From: Sediminibacterium ginsengisoli
Lineage (GTDB): Bacteria; Bacteroidota; Bacteroidia; Chitinophagales; Chitinophagaceae
Length of the DNA stretch: 64,000 nt
Assembly: GCA_945901845.1 (NCBI GenBank)
Contig: CAMDLR010000003.1
Span: 62,001-126,000, forward strand
Direction of reading: 5' to 3'
The stretch's first letter is position 1. Every line of letters begins with the position of its first letter. The position numbers and the translations under genes are program-made. The notes beneath the pieces are model-generated. The model had not been told where the DNA came from. It did not search any database and saw only the letters and a program-made list of their open reading frames with translations. Positions 8,249-17,473 of this stretch are shown in pieces.

Positions 8249-8605
8249 ATGTCAGTAGAATTAAATGGAGCAAAGAGAACGGGCTTTATTGGAAACGAAT
8301 CAGTTGATGCGGAACAAATGGCACCAGGGTTGACTAGAAAAATTATGGCGTACGACAATTCAGTGATGCTTGTGCGTGTTGAATTTGAAAAAGGTGGCGT
8401 AGGTGCGCTTCACCAACACCATCATGTACAGCTTACCAATGTAGAAAGCGGTGTATTTGAAATAGAAATTGACGGCAACAAGCAAATTTTAAAAGCAGGG
8501 GATGTGTTTCATGTTCCATCCAACGTGATTCATGGAGCAGTTTGTTTAGAAAAAGGGGTACTTGTAGATGTCTTTTCTCCCATGCGTGAAGATTTTTTTA
8601 ATTAG
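8249..8605 (+). CDS. kdgF: KdgF-like cupin, unsaturated uronate ketonisation
   Basis: A single-domain cupin of 118 residues without a signal peptide. Metal-ligand candidates H55, H57, Q61 and H95 follow the spacing known for KdgF (H46, H48, Q53, H87) almost exactly, and the C-terminal 'VDVFSPMREDF' is characteristic of the family. KdgF speeds the conversion of 4,5-unsaturated monouronate, from pectin or alginate, to the linear keto form used by KduI or DEH reductase. It lies 13 bases after the PL17 gene and 3 bases before a PF05426 lyase, so it is translated within the lyase operon. Cytosolic location is inferred from the missing signal. Confidence 0.88.
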   Translation: MSVELNGAKRTGFIGNESVDAEQMAPGLTRKIMAYDNSVMLVRVEFEKGGVGALHQHHHVQLTNVESGVFEIEIDGNKQILKAGDVFHVPSNVIHGAVCLEKGVLVDVFSPMREDFFN

Positions 8606-8608
8606 ATA

Positions 8609-9799
8609 ATGAGAAGGTTTAAAAAATATATTGTTGTTTTTTGTTTTTGTTTGATGCAGCATAGTTTGTTTGCGCAGGCAATCAATGTATTTGCTTTAAA
8701 CAAGGAAGTGCTCGCAGCCAATAAGTTAGCGGTTGCCAATAAGGATCCTAAAAAGCTAGCCTCTTTTAATGTATTGATAGAGCTCGCAAATAAGTCTTTG
8801 CAGTTTAAGCCTGGGAGTGTGATGGAAAAATTAAACACACCACCTAGTGGAGACAAACATGATTACATGAGCTTGGCTCCTTATTTCTGGCCCAATCCGG
8901 ACACTAAAGATGGATTGCCTTATATCAGAAAAGATGGCAAAACCAATCCGGAAGTAAATGATTACAAGGATAAAGCATACATGCCTGCTCTTTGCGCAGA
9001 GGTTGAGAAATTAGCCCTTGCTTTTTATTTTACTGGCGACGAAAAATATGCAAAGCATGCCACTAATCTTTTACGTGTTTGGTTTTTAGATGACGCTACA
9101 AAAATGAACCCAAATTTAAATTTTGGCCAAGCAGTTAAAGGACAAAATGATGGTAGGGGAGCAGGTCTGATTGATACCAGGCATTTTATAAAAGTGATAG
9201 AGGCTGTGGGTTTATTACAAAGCTCCAATTCTTGGACACCTTCTGATAATAAAGCATTGCAGGGTTGGTTTAGCTCTTTTTTAAAGTGGATGCAAGCAAG
9301 CAAGAATGGCACAGACGAAATGAATGCTACCAACAACCATGGCGTATGGTATGATGCGCAAAGGCTATCATTTGCTCTATTCACCAACAATACCATGTTG
9401 GCAAAAAAAATTGTGGCAAATGTTAAGAAGCGTATAGGAAGCCAAATGGATAAAAACGGATTTTTCCCTGCAGAATTAGCGAGAACAACCTCTTTACACT
9501 ACTCTTTATTTGTTGTAGAGCCGCTTGTGAAAATTGCGCAAATGTCCACTCATATTGGAGTTGATTTATGGCAGTTTACAGCGCCCAATGGTAATTCAAT
9601 AAAAAAAGGTTGTGATGTGCTTGTTCCATACTTGATAGGTGAAAAAGCATGGACAGGTGAACAGATTAAGCCGTTTAATTTTGACGAACCGCTTGAATTC
9701 TTTGCCGAAATTTCTACAAAGTATAATTGCCCTGCCTGCGTTAAAAAAGTAGCTGACATTTCGAACATAAAATATATTCCACTACAAATTATTTACTAA
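8609..9799 (+). CDS. PF05426 alginate lyase family protein (PL38/PL5-like)
   Basis: 396 residues with a signal peptide of about 23 residues. The alpha-barrel domain has the motifs 'APYFWPNP', 'DGRGAGLIDT' and 'NNHGVWYD'. N243, H244, R292 and Y298 match the Asn-His-Arg-Tyr set of PL5 enzyme A1-III, including the 54-residue His-Tyr distance. PF05426 proteins of this size in Bacteroidota include PL38, with activity on alginate or glucuronan; the exact linkage cannot be told from sequence. Position between kdgF and susC supports a role in periplasmic or surface chain cutting. A paralogue of the same length lies just after susD. Confidence 0.82.
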   Translation: MRRFKKYIVVFCFCLMQHSLFAQAINVFALNKEVLAANKLAVANKDPKKLASFNVLIELANKSLQFKPGSVMEKLNTPPSGDKHDYMSLAPYFWPNPDTKDGLPYIRKDGKTNPEVNDYKDKAYMPALCAEVEKLALAFYFTGDEKYAKHATNLLRVWFLDDATKMNPNLNFGQAVKGQNDGRGAGLIDTRHFIKVIEAVGLLQSSNSWTPSDNKALQGWFSSFLKWMQASKNGTDEMNATNNHGVWYDAQRLSFALFTNNTMLAKKIVANVKKRIGSQMDKNGFFPAELARTTSLHYSLFVVEPLVKIAQMSTHIGVDLWQFTAPNGNSIKKGCDVLVPYLIGEKAWTGEQIKPFNFDEPLEFFAEISTKYNCPACVKKVADISNIKYIPLQIIY

Positions 9800-9842
9800 C
9801 CTAATAATATACGATTGATTTAAAAATTTAAAAACTGCCCAT

Positions 9843-12800
9843 ATGAAAAAAATGCGAATTTTATTTTTTCTGTTATTACTCTGTTTTACGTCAGCAGTAA
9901 TTGCACAGAACAAACAGATAACCGGAAAGGTTATCAACAAAGAAACGGGAGCTCCGCTTGAAGGACTTTCTGTTATGGCCGACAAAACAACACAAGGTGT
10001 TGTTACTAAGGCCGATGGTACCTACAGTATTTCAGTAAAAGCTGGAACTAATTCATTGGTATTCTCTTATGTAGGCTTTGAAACAAAAGTTGTTTCAATA
10101 GGTTCTAAGAAAAATATCGACGTAGACATGACTGTCGCAGTAGCCGAAGGATCTGAGGTTGTTGTTGTAGGTTATGGTACGCAAAAAAAATCTAGTTTAA
10201 CGGGTGCTATTGCTAAATTTAAAAATGAAAAATTAGATGAAGCACCGGTTGCGAGACTGGACCAAGCCTTACAAGGTAAAATTGCTGGTGTACAAATCCA
10301 AAACGTTTCTTCTGAAGCAGGTGCGGCTCCAAAAATTAGTATCAGAGGTATCAGCTCGCTTAATGCAGGATCTAGTCCGCTCATCGTAATTGATGGAATG
10401 CCAGTTCCTGATGGATTATCTTTTTTAAATCCTGCCGACGTAGAATCTATTGAGGTTTTAAAGGATGCTGCATCTGCTGCTATTTATGGTTCTAGAGGGG
10501 CAAGTGGTGTAATCATGGTTACTACAAAAAAAGGTAGTGTTAGTAAAACTAAATATAATTTCAAATTTGCTTCTGGGCAGAAAAAAGACTACAAGCGTTA
10601 CGATGTAATGTCTACCAAAGATTATGTAGGGATGCTTTTTGCCGAAATGAAAGCTAGATCGGTGGACCCTAACGTGGTTCAGTCTACAAATACGGTAATT
10701 GATGCGGATAGAGCGTCATACATTATCGAAACGCAATTATTAAGAGGTCAATCTACCGATTGGCAATCAGAATCTTTACGTCCAGGATCATTTAAAAATA
10801 TTCAATTGAATGCATCTGGTGGGTCTAAAGATGTTAGATATTTTGTATCTGGTGGTTATCAGAACGATGAAGGGATGATGAATAAGAGTAACTACGAAAA
10901 ATTTAACATCAGAACAAAAGTGGATGTTGATTTTAGTAAAAAAGTAAAGTTATCGCTGAATGTAAACCCTTCTTATGCCAAAAGAATTTCTCCTTCTCAA
11001 AACTTTACGAATTTTTGGAGAATGCCTCGTTGGTTACCTGTTTACCACAATGATTTAACATCAGCACTTGTTAGAAGCAATCCTCAATATTCAAGTATTT
11101 TACAAGGCGATTTCTCGCATCCAAGACATTATTCTGGATTAAAGTATACTGGTTTAATGCCTGACGGTTCTTCTTGGACATCTCCTACAACTTCTAACCC
11201 TAGTGGTTCGGCTCAGCAAAATCCATTATCAGACGTTTTGAGATCTGATATCGCTAGTAACGAGTACAGACTTCAATCTTCTGCCGAATTAAGTATTCAA
11301 TTAGCAAAAGGTTTGTTGTTTAAAACCTTAGCTACAAGCATGGTAAACTTTACCAATGGTTTAAACTTTTTTGAGCGTGAATACAACAGTGAGGGCTCAA
11401 ACAATAGTGGATTATTTATTAATAATAATTACACAGACTTGTTATCTGAAAATACATTTAATTATACAAAGTCTATTAATAAACATGATTTTGCTGTGTT
11501 GGCAGGTTTTACTTCTCAAACTACGAAAGTTAAAAACCAGCAAACTGCAGGTATCGATTTTCCGAGTGACGATATAAGAACACTTAATAGTGCAGCACAA
11601 ATTGATGCAGCTAGAACGTCTGGTACCAATAATCAAATTGGGTTATTATCTTATCTAGGTCGTATAAACTACGCGTATGATGATAAGTACTTGGTTTCTG
11701 TAAGTTTTAGAACAGATGGTAGCTCTTATTTTGGAAACGGAAAAAAGTGGGGAAGTTTCCCGTCTATTTCGGGAGGTTGGGTAGTTAGCAAAGAGAAATT
11801 CATGGCTAACATGGACTGGATCAGTAACTTAAAGCTGCGCGCTAGTTACGGTGTATCTGGAAATAACAGAATTGTGGACTTTGCATTCCTAGATTTATTA
11901 TACGGTGCAAATTACACCTATGGTGGTGGTACCGGTGTTTCTTCACCGGGTTTGGTGAGTTCTAATTCATTTTTGTCGAATCCAAATATTACTTGGGAAA
12001 GTACAGGCCAAACAAACTTTGGCGTAGATCTTTCTTTGTTTAAAAACAGAATTGGCATAACATTAGATATTTATAAATCTAAAACCGATAAGTTATTGTT
12101 GCAACAGTCTGCAATGGCATTCACAGGTGTTCCGCAGTTTTGGAACAACTTGGGTAGTTTAGAAAACAAAGGATTTGAAATTGAATTGAACACTAAAAAT
12201 GTGCAGGGTAGAAATTTTAGCTGGACGACTTCAGCAAATATTTCACAAAACCAAAATAAAATTTTGGAATTAGGTACAGAAGCCTTTTTATTAAATCAAG
12301 GTGAGCGTACCGAAGTTTACCGAAACAAAGTAGGCGACCCGCTTGTTGTTTACTACGGGTTTAAAACAGATGGCGTTTGGTTGTCTCAAGAGCAAATTAC
12401 CAAATCAGGTTTGACTTCTAAATTATCTAGTGTTTTTGTTCCTGGCGGATTAAAAATAGTGGATGTAAACAAAGATGGTATCTTGGATAACTCAGATAGA
12501 ACGGATATAGGTAATCCTTATCCAGATTTTAACTGGGGTATTACCAATACCTTTAAATTTGGTGGTTTTGATTTTAGCTTCTTAATGCAAGGTGTGCAGG
12601 GGGGTAAAATTATAAATGGTGATCCTAACTACAACGAGTCTAGAAGAACCATTACCACATACAATAAAAACAGATGGATAAGTCCTAATTATCCGGGTGA
12701 TGGTAAAACGCCGTTTTCTACCAATGGATATAACTGGATGCTTACGGATTATGTAGTTGAAGACGCTTCTTATTTTTCATTACGCGAAGTTAACTTTGGG

Positions 12801-13025
12801 TATACTTTACCAAGTTCAGTGACCAAAAAATTCAAAGTAAGTTCTATGCGCTTTTATTTTACTGCACAGAACTTATTCTTCCAAACGGCTAACGGATATA
12901 GAGGCTTAAATCCAGAAGGAAGATTTAGTAACGGTCCTTATTCTTCTGTATTGATTGATGGATATCAAAGAGGGTCTTTCCCGATACCTCAAACTTTAAC
13001 CGCTGGTATTGATATTAATTTTTAA
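9843..13025 (+). CDS. susC: SusC-family TonB-dependent outer membrane transporter
   Basis: 1060 residues, typical length. Signal peptide about 1-21, carboxypeptidase-regulatory-like domain at about 25-110 ('GKVINKETGAPLEGLSV'), TonB box region near 107-115 ('VVVVGYGTQKK'), plug domain at about 118-235 with 'IEVLKDAASAAIYGSRGASG', then the beta-barrel. It forms the pedal-bin importer with SusD for oligosaccharides too large for porins. There is no extended N-terminal anti-sigma-interacting (STN) domain, so it is not a transducer-type receptor. It is followed after 20 bases by susD. Substrate is inferred from the surrounding lyases to be an alginate-like uronate oligomer. Confidence 0.95.
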   Translation: MKKMRILFFLLLLCFTSAVIAQNKQITGKVINKETGAPLEGLSVMADKTTQGVVTKADGTYSISVKAGTNSLVFSYVGFETKVVSIGSKKNIDVDMTVAVAEGSEVVVVGYGTQKKSSLTGAIAKFKNEKLDEAPVARLDQALQGKIAGVQIQNVSSEAGAAPKISIRGISSLNAGSSPLIVIDGMPVPDGLSFLNPADVESIEVLKDAASAAIYGSRGASGVIMVTTKKGSVSKTKYNFKFASGQKKDYKRYDVMSTKDYVGMLFAEMKARSVDPNVVQSTNTVIDADRASYIIETQLLRGQSTDWQSESLRPGSFKNIQLNASGGSKDVRYFVSGGYQNDEGMMNKSNYEKFNIRTKVDVDFSKKVKLSLNVNPSYAKRISPSQNFTNFWRMPRWLPVYHNDLTSALVRSNPQYSSILQGDFSHPRHYSGLKYTGLMPDGSSWTSPTTSNPSGSAQQNPLSDVLRSDIASNEYRLQSSAELSIQLAKGLLFKTLATSMVNFTNGLNFFEREYNSEGSNNSGLFINNNYTDLLSENTFNYTKSINKHDFAVLAGFTSQTTKVKNQQTAGIDFPSDDIRTLNSAAQIDAARTSGTNNQIGLLSYLGRINYAYDDKYLVSVSFRTDGSSYFGNGKKWGSFPSISGGWVVSKEKFMANMDWISNLKLRASYGVSGNNRIVDFAFLDLLYGANYTYGGGTGVSSPGLVSSNSFLSNPNITWESTGQTNFGVDLSLFKNRIGITLDIYKSKTDKLLLQQSAMAFTGVPQFWNNLGSLENKGFEIELNTKNVQGRNFSWTTSANISQNQNKILELGTEAFLLNQGERTEVYRNKVGDPLVVYYGFKTDGVWLSQEQITKSGLTSKLSSVFVPGGLKIVDVNKDGILDNSDRTDIGNPYPDFNWGITNTFKFGGFDFSFLMQGVQGGKIINGDPNYNESRRTITTYNKNRWISPNYPGDGKTPFSTNGYNWMLTDYVVEDASYFSLREVNFGYTLPSSVTKKFKVSSMRFYFTAQNLFFQTANGYRGLNPEGRFSNGPYSSVLIDGYQRGSFPIPQTLTAGIDINF

Positions 13026-13045
13026 TAAAGAAAAAATCTTTTTAT

Positions 13046-14587
13046 ATGAAAAACGTAATAAAATTATTTGCTCTTGCCACGATATTTCTAAGCTCATGTA
13101 ACAAAAACATTGAACTATATCCGCAGTCAAATATTACCACTGAAAACTTTTACAACAATGCAAGCGACATTCAAATTGCATTAAATGGATGTTACAATGC
13201 ACTTAGGGAACCGCTTTTAAACGAGTGGAAACTTACAGAGCTAAGAAGCGACAATACGATCATGGGTAATGCAGGAAGTAAATCTGTGCCGAATAGAGAT
13301 TTAAGTGATTTGGATTTATTTATTCCAAACACTTCTCACCAGGCGGTTTATAACTACTGGATTGCCAACTATTTTAATATTAGAAACTTAAATGTGATAC
13401 TAAATAGTTTGAATGTAAACTACAGCGCTACCGCTGGTGCACTAGTTTCTGATTCATCAACTGTTAAAATCACAGCAGCGGAAAAAAGAGCTGCTGTTGC
13501 GGAAGCTGCTTTTATTAGAGCCTACCACTACTTTAATTTGGTTCGTTTGTATGGTGGTGTGTTTCTAATTCATGAGCCTGTTGGTCCGTTTGATGCAATT
13601 GCAATTAATAGATCTTCGGAAGCTGAAATTTATAAGCTAATCATTGCAGATTTGCAATATGCTGCCGCTAATGGTTCTGCAGTAAAATACGCGTCTATTC
13701 CTGTAACTAGTTTAGGTAAGGTAAATAGTTGGACAGCAAAAGCGCTACTTGCAAAAGTATATTTAACACTCAACAGAAAAGCTGATGCGGTTACATTATT
13801 AACTGATATTGTTGCCAATAGTGGGTATGGCTTAAATGCATCTTATGCAGATATTTTTGCTACCACGAATGAAATGAATAGAGAAGTTCTATTCGCCGTT
13901 CGTTACAAGGCAGGTGGTATTGGACAAGGTTCTCCATTTCCAAACTTTTTTGCGCCAGAGTTAAGTGGTACCGCAGTTATTAATGGTGATGGTTCTGGGT
14001 TTAATACACCTACTGCAGATCTTTTTGCAAAGTACGATGTACTTGATTTACGCAGAGATATGAGCATTGGATCTTATGGTACTGCAAAAATGTTGTATCC
14101 TAAAAAAATGATTTCACCGGTTTCTATTAAAGGTGATGGCGAAAGTGATTGGATTGTAATTAGGTACGCCGATGTATTATTAATGCTTGCCGAAGCGCAG
14201 GGTAACACTGCCGCTAGTTTGACATTAATCAACCAAACTAGAACAAGAGCAGGACTGCCAGCTTTAACTGCAACAACAGTTACTACAGATGCCATATTTG
14301 CTACTGAATTAGCTACCGAAAGAAGATTAGAATTTCCATTTGAAAATGTACGTTGGTTTGATTTGTTGCGTTATAAAACGACGCTTCCAACCCTCGATCC
14401 AGTGGTAAGTATGAAAAGCAATTTTAGTGCATTGTTTACGGCACATTATTCTAAATATCCTTCACCAGCTCCTAATTTGGTTACCATACAAGGTTATGTT
14501 ACCAATGATAAATTATTACTTCCTATTCCACAGCGTGAAATAGACAATAATACTAAATTGGTGATACCTCAAAATCCAGGCTACTAA
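13046..14587 (+). CDS. susD: SusD/RagB-family surface glycan-binding lipoprotein
   Basis: 513 residues. The signal ends in the lipobox LSSC with Cys18. The N-terminal 'YPQSNITTENFYNNASDIQIALNG' is the usual SusD start, TPR-like helices follow ('AAVAEAAFIRAYHYFNLVRLYGGVFL'), and the C-terminal SusD domain contains 'ERRLEFPFENVRWFDLLRYK'. It caps the SusC channel and delivers oligosaccharide to it. No SusE or SusF homologue lies nearby. A hairpin follows 7 bases after the stop codon. Confidence 0.94.
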   Translation: MKNVIKLFALATIFLSSCNKNIELYPQSNITTENFYNNASDIQIALNGCYNALREPLLNEWKLTELRSDNTIMGNAGSKSVPNRDLSDLDLFIPNTSHQAVYNYWIANYFNIRNLNVILNSLNVNYSATAGALVSDSSTVKITAAEKRAAVAEAAFIRAYHYFNLVRLYGGVFLIHEPVGPFDAIAINRSSEAEIYKLIIADLQYAAANGSAVKYASIPVTSLGKVNSWTAKALLAKVYLTLNRKADAVTLLTDIVANSGYGLNASYADIFATTNEMNREVLFAVRYKAGGIGQGSPFPNFFAPELSGTAVINGDGSGFNTPTADLFAKYDVLDLRRDMSIGSYGTAKMLYPKKMISPVSIKGDGESDWIVIRYADVLLMLAEAQGNTAASLTLINQTRTRAGLPALTATTVTTDAIFATELATERRLEFPFENVRWFDLLRYKTTLPTLDPVVSMKSNFSALFTAHYSKYPSPAPNLVTIQGYVTNDKLLLPIPQREIDNNTKLVIPQNPGY

Positions 14588-14594
14588 ACAATAT

Positions 14595-14626
14595 ATCTCC
14601 CCTAACTAAATTTAGTTGGGGGAGAT
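14595..14626 (+). terminator. Strong hairpin after susD
   Basis: A 16-base arm (14595-14610) pairs with 14611-14626 with a single G-U type mismatch; the loop is very tight. No T-run follows in the forward direction, so it may protect the susCD message from 3' decay or cause partial termination rather than a full stop. Downstream genes continue on the same strand after 38 bases. Confidence 0.6.
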
Positions 14627-14664
14627 CATTAAACGAATTAAGCTTAATAGCGTCAAAGCATTTT

Positions 14665-15855
14665 ATGACAAAAGCAATATTGACAAGTTTATTATGTTTA
14701 GTTTTTATAACTAGTGCAACTTGTCAAATTAGCTTTGCTGAAAAGGTTGCAAAGACTCTTTCTAAGCAAGTATTGATTGATGCCAATAAGGCATTAGACG
14801 AACTGCCAATAACTGTTACCGCTTATTCTTCCGAAAGATCTAAAGGAGGTAAGCACGATTTCTTTTCGGAAGGGGATTATTGGTGGCCAGATTCACTCCA
14901 CCCCAATGGACCTTATATTCAACGGGACGGTTTAACCAATCCTCAAAATTTTACAGCACACCGCTTAGCCATGATTCGTTTTAGTAAAGCGGTTGGTAAT
15001 TTAACTTCGGCATATATACTTACAAAAAACACCAAGTATAGTAATGCTGCTATGGGGCATCTTAAAGCTTGGTTGTTAGACACGGCCACTTTAATGAATC
15101 CGTCCCTTTTATATGGGCAAGCGATTACCCGAAAAGTTTCTGGTAGGGGTATCGGAATTATTGATATGATTCAAATGGTTGAAGTGGCGCAAAGTGTTTC
15201 TGTATTGGAAAAGGCGGATCTAATAAATAACAAAGATATCATTGAAATAAAAAACTGGTTCACTCAGTATTTAAGATGGGTAACTACGCATCCTTATGGA
15301 ATTGATGAAAGAGAGGCAAAAAATAACCATGCTACCTGTTGGGTAATGCAGGTGGCAGTTTTTTCAAAATTAGTGGGAGATACAAATTTACTTCAATACT
15401 GTTCAAAACGTTTTAAACAAGTGTTGCTGCTTGGTCAGATGGCCCCTAATGGAAGTTTTCCATTAGAATTAAAAAGAACAAAGCCTTATGGGTATTCTTT
15501 ATTTAATTTGGATGCAATGGTAACCCTGGCTCATGTGTTATCAACCCAAAAAGAAAATTTATTTGATTTTATAGGTACTGGAAATGTTAGCATAAAAAAG
15601 GGAATTGAATTTATGTTTCCTTTTATTGCAAATAAAGCAAGTTGGCCTTATGCAAAAGATGTGATGTACTTTGACGAATGGCCAGTAGCGCCTATTTCTT
15701 TGTTATTTGGTTCAAAAGCAACGAACAATGCAGGTTGGTTTGATACATGGAAAAAGTTGGAACATTTTCCAACAAATGAAGAAGTTATTAGAAATACACC
15801 CATTAGAAATCCACTCATCTGGATCAACAATTCATTAGAAAAAAATACTAAATAA
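14665..15855 (+). CDS. Second PF05426 alginate lyase family protein
   Basis: 396 residues, exported (signal about 1-20). It shares the family blocks of the gene before susC: 'GDYWWPDSLHPNGPYIQRDG', 'SGRGIGIID' and 'NNHATCW'. N221, H222, R271 and Y277 are the likely catalytic residues. It differs in detail: the residue pair just before the catalytic Tyr is YG, not LH, so the two may cut different uronate linkages. It is the first gene after the susD hairpin and is followed by a sulfatase gene after 6 bases. Specificity (mannuronate, guluronate or glucuronate) is not readable. Confidence 0.8.
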   Translation: MTKAILTSLLCLVFITSATCQISFAEKVAKTLSKQVLIDANKALDELPITVTAYSSERSKGGKHDFFSEGDYWWPDSLHPNGPYIQRDGLTNPQNFTAHRLAMIRFSKAVGNLTSAYILTKNTKYSNAAMGHLKAWLLDTATLMNPSLLYGQAITRKVSGRGIGIIDMIQMVEVAQSVSVLEKADLINNKDIIEIKNWFTQYLRWVTTHPYGIDEREAKNNHATCWVMQVAVFSKLVGDTNLLQYCSKRFKQVLLLGQMAPNGSFPLELKRTKPYGYSLFNLDAMVTLAHVLSTQKENLFDFIGTGNVSIKKGIEFMFPFIANKASWPYAKDVMYFDEWPVAPISLLFGSKATNNAGWFDTWKKLEHFPTNEEVIRNTPIRNPLIWINNSLEKNTK

Positions 15856-15861
15856 ATATAC

Positions 15862-17454
15862 ATGAAAAAGCATGCCCCACTATTTGTTTTACACCTTTTG
15901 CTATTTGCATTTATTTCAAGTGCGCAGGTAAAAAAACCAAACATTTTGTTTATTGCCGTTGATGATTTAAGGCCTGAGCTTGGAGCCTATGGCAATAAAA
16001 TGGTTAAGACACCCAATATTGATAGACTTGCAAAAATGAGTACTGTTTTTGCAAGTAATTATTGTCAGCAAGCCGTTTGTGGACCTACACGTGCAAGTAT
16101 TATGACAGGTATGCGTCCAGACTATACTAAAATTTGGGATTTAAAAACACAAATGCGGGATATGAATCCAGATATTGTAACACTTCCGCAGTATCTAATT
16201 TCACAAGGGTACAACACTCTTGGTGGCGGTAAAATTTACCATCCAAGTAGTGCCATTAAAAAAATTGATCCCGTTTCTTGGAACCTGCCTTACCTGGAGC
16301 AAAAAGCATCTGATTATGCAAATGGACTTGGTTTGCCTGCAAATAAGCAATATCAAAAGCCAGAAAACAAAGCATTGTTTGCTGTAAAAAAGGAAAGAGT
16401 AGCCAGAGACAATGATGATGAAGAGCCAACTACCATCAAGGGGCCTAGTTCAGAGTGTATTGATGTGCCAGATAATGCTTATGAAGATGGTGTTTTAGCA
16501 CTTCAGGCAAAAGAACAATTGATTAAAATGGCAAAAGATACCAAGCCTTATTTTATGGCTGTTGGTTTTCATAAACCCCACTTACCATTTGTTGCGCCCA
16601 AAAAATATTGGGATTTATACAATAGAGAAGATATGCAGCTGGCTGCTTTTCGTGAGCATGCTAACAATGCGCCGGAACTTGCCTACCATAAATCTGGTGA
16701 ATTAAGAAACTATATTGATATTCCAGCTTTTGCAACATTTAACCAGCCAGGTAACCATGTATACTTGAAAGAAGAAAAGCAAAAAGAACTCATTCATGGT
16801 TATATGGCGGCGGTATCTTACACCGATGCACAAATTGGTATATTATTAAACACATTGGATTCATTGGGTACTTTAAATAATACCATCATTGTATTATGGG
16901 GCGATCATGGATGGCATTTAGGTGACCATGATTTATGGGAAAAACATACCAATTTGGAAAATGCTACAAGAGCTCCACTAATAATTGCTGCACCAGGCTT
17001 AAAGGCTGGTAAGTCTGCCTCATTAAGTGAGCACGTAGATATTTTTCCTACCATTTGTGATTTAGCAAATGTTGGTGTACCAACTCAGCTTCAGGGTAAA
17101 AGTTTAAAGCCAATTATGCAAAATAATAAGGCTTCAGTTAAAGATTTTTCTGTTAGTCAATATCCTCGAAAATTGAGTAAAGAAGACATGAAAAAGTTTG
17201 GCACCGAATCCAACAAAATAATGGGTTATAGTATGCGTACAGAAAAGTACCGATATACTATTTGGGTAAATGATTTTACGACTGCTGATGTATTTAGCGA
17301 CAAAAAAATCTATGCGCAAGAAATGTATGATTATAGCAAAGATCCGCTAGAAAAAGAAAATATATTTGCTGACAAGTCATATGTTAAAGTTGCACAAGAT
17401 ATGCATGAAAAAATGCTTTCATTTTTTGCATCTCAATTAAAAAAAATAAATTGA
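15862..17454 (+). CDS. Family S1 sulfatase (iduronate-2-sulfatase-like)
   Basis: 530 residues with a signal peptide ending near SSAQ. The sulfatase signature CGPTR starts at Cys73, the residue converted to formylglycine in active enzymes. Metal-binding 'AVDDL' lies at 32-36, 'GWHLGDHDLWEKHTN' carries the later metal ligands, and 'KPHLPF' matches iduronate-2-sulfatase relatives. A charged insertion near residues 177-195 ('DNDDEEPTTIKG') is absent from the next gene. It removes sulfate esters from a sugar, probably in the periplasm. It is a tandem paralogue of the next gene (20 bases apart). No formylglycine-generating enzyme gene is in the window. Confidence 0.92.
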   Translation: MKKHAPLFVLHLLLFAFISSAQVKKPNILFIAVDDLRPELGAYGNKMVKTPNIDRLAKMSTVFASNYCQQAVCGPTRASIMTGMRPDYTKIWDLKTQMRDMNPDIVTLPQYLISQGYNTLGGGKIYHPSSAIKKIDPVSWNLPYLEQKASDYANGLGLPANKQYQKPENKALFAVKKERVARDNDDEEPTTIKGPSSECIDVPDNAYEDGVLALQAKEQLIKMAKDTKPYFMAVGFHKPHLPFVAPKKYWDLYNREDMQLAAFREHANNAPELAYHKSGELRNYIDIPAFATFNQPGNHVYLKEEKQKELIHGYMAAVSYTDAQIGILLNTLDSLGTLNNTIIVLWGDHGWHLGDHDLWEKHTNLENATRAPLIIAAPGLKAGKSASLSEHVDIFPTICDLANVGVPTQLQGKSLKPIMQNNKASVKDFSVSQYPRKLSKEDMKKFGTESNKIMGYSMRTEKYRYTIWVNDFTTADVFSDKKIYAQEMYDYSKDPLEKENIFADKSYVKVAQDMHEKMLSFFASQLKKIN

Positions 17455-17473
17455 TCTATTCAATAACTATCAA

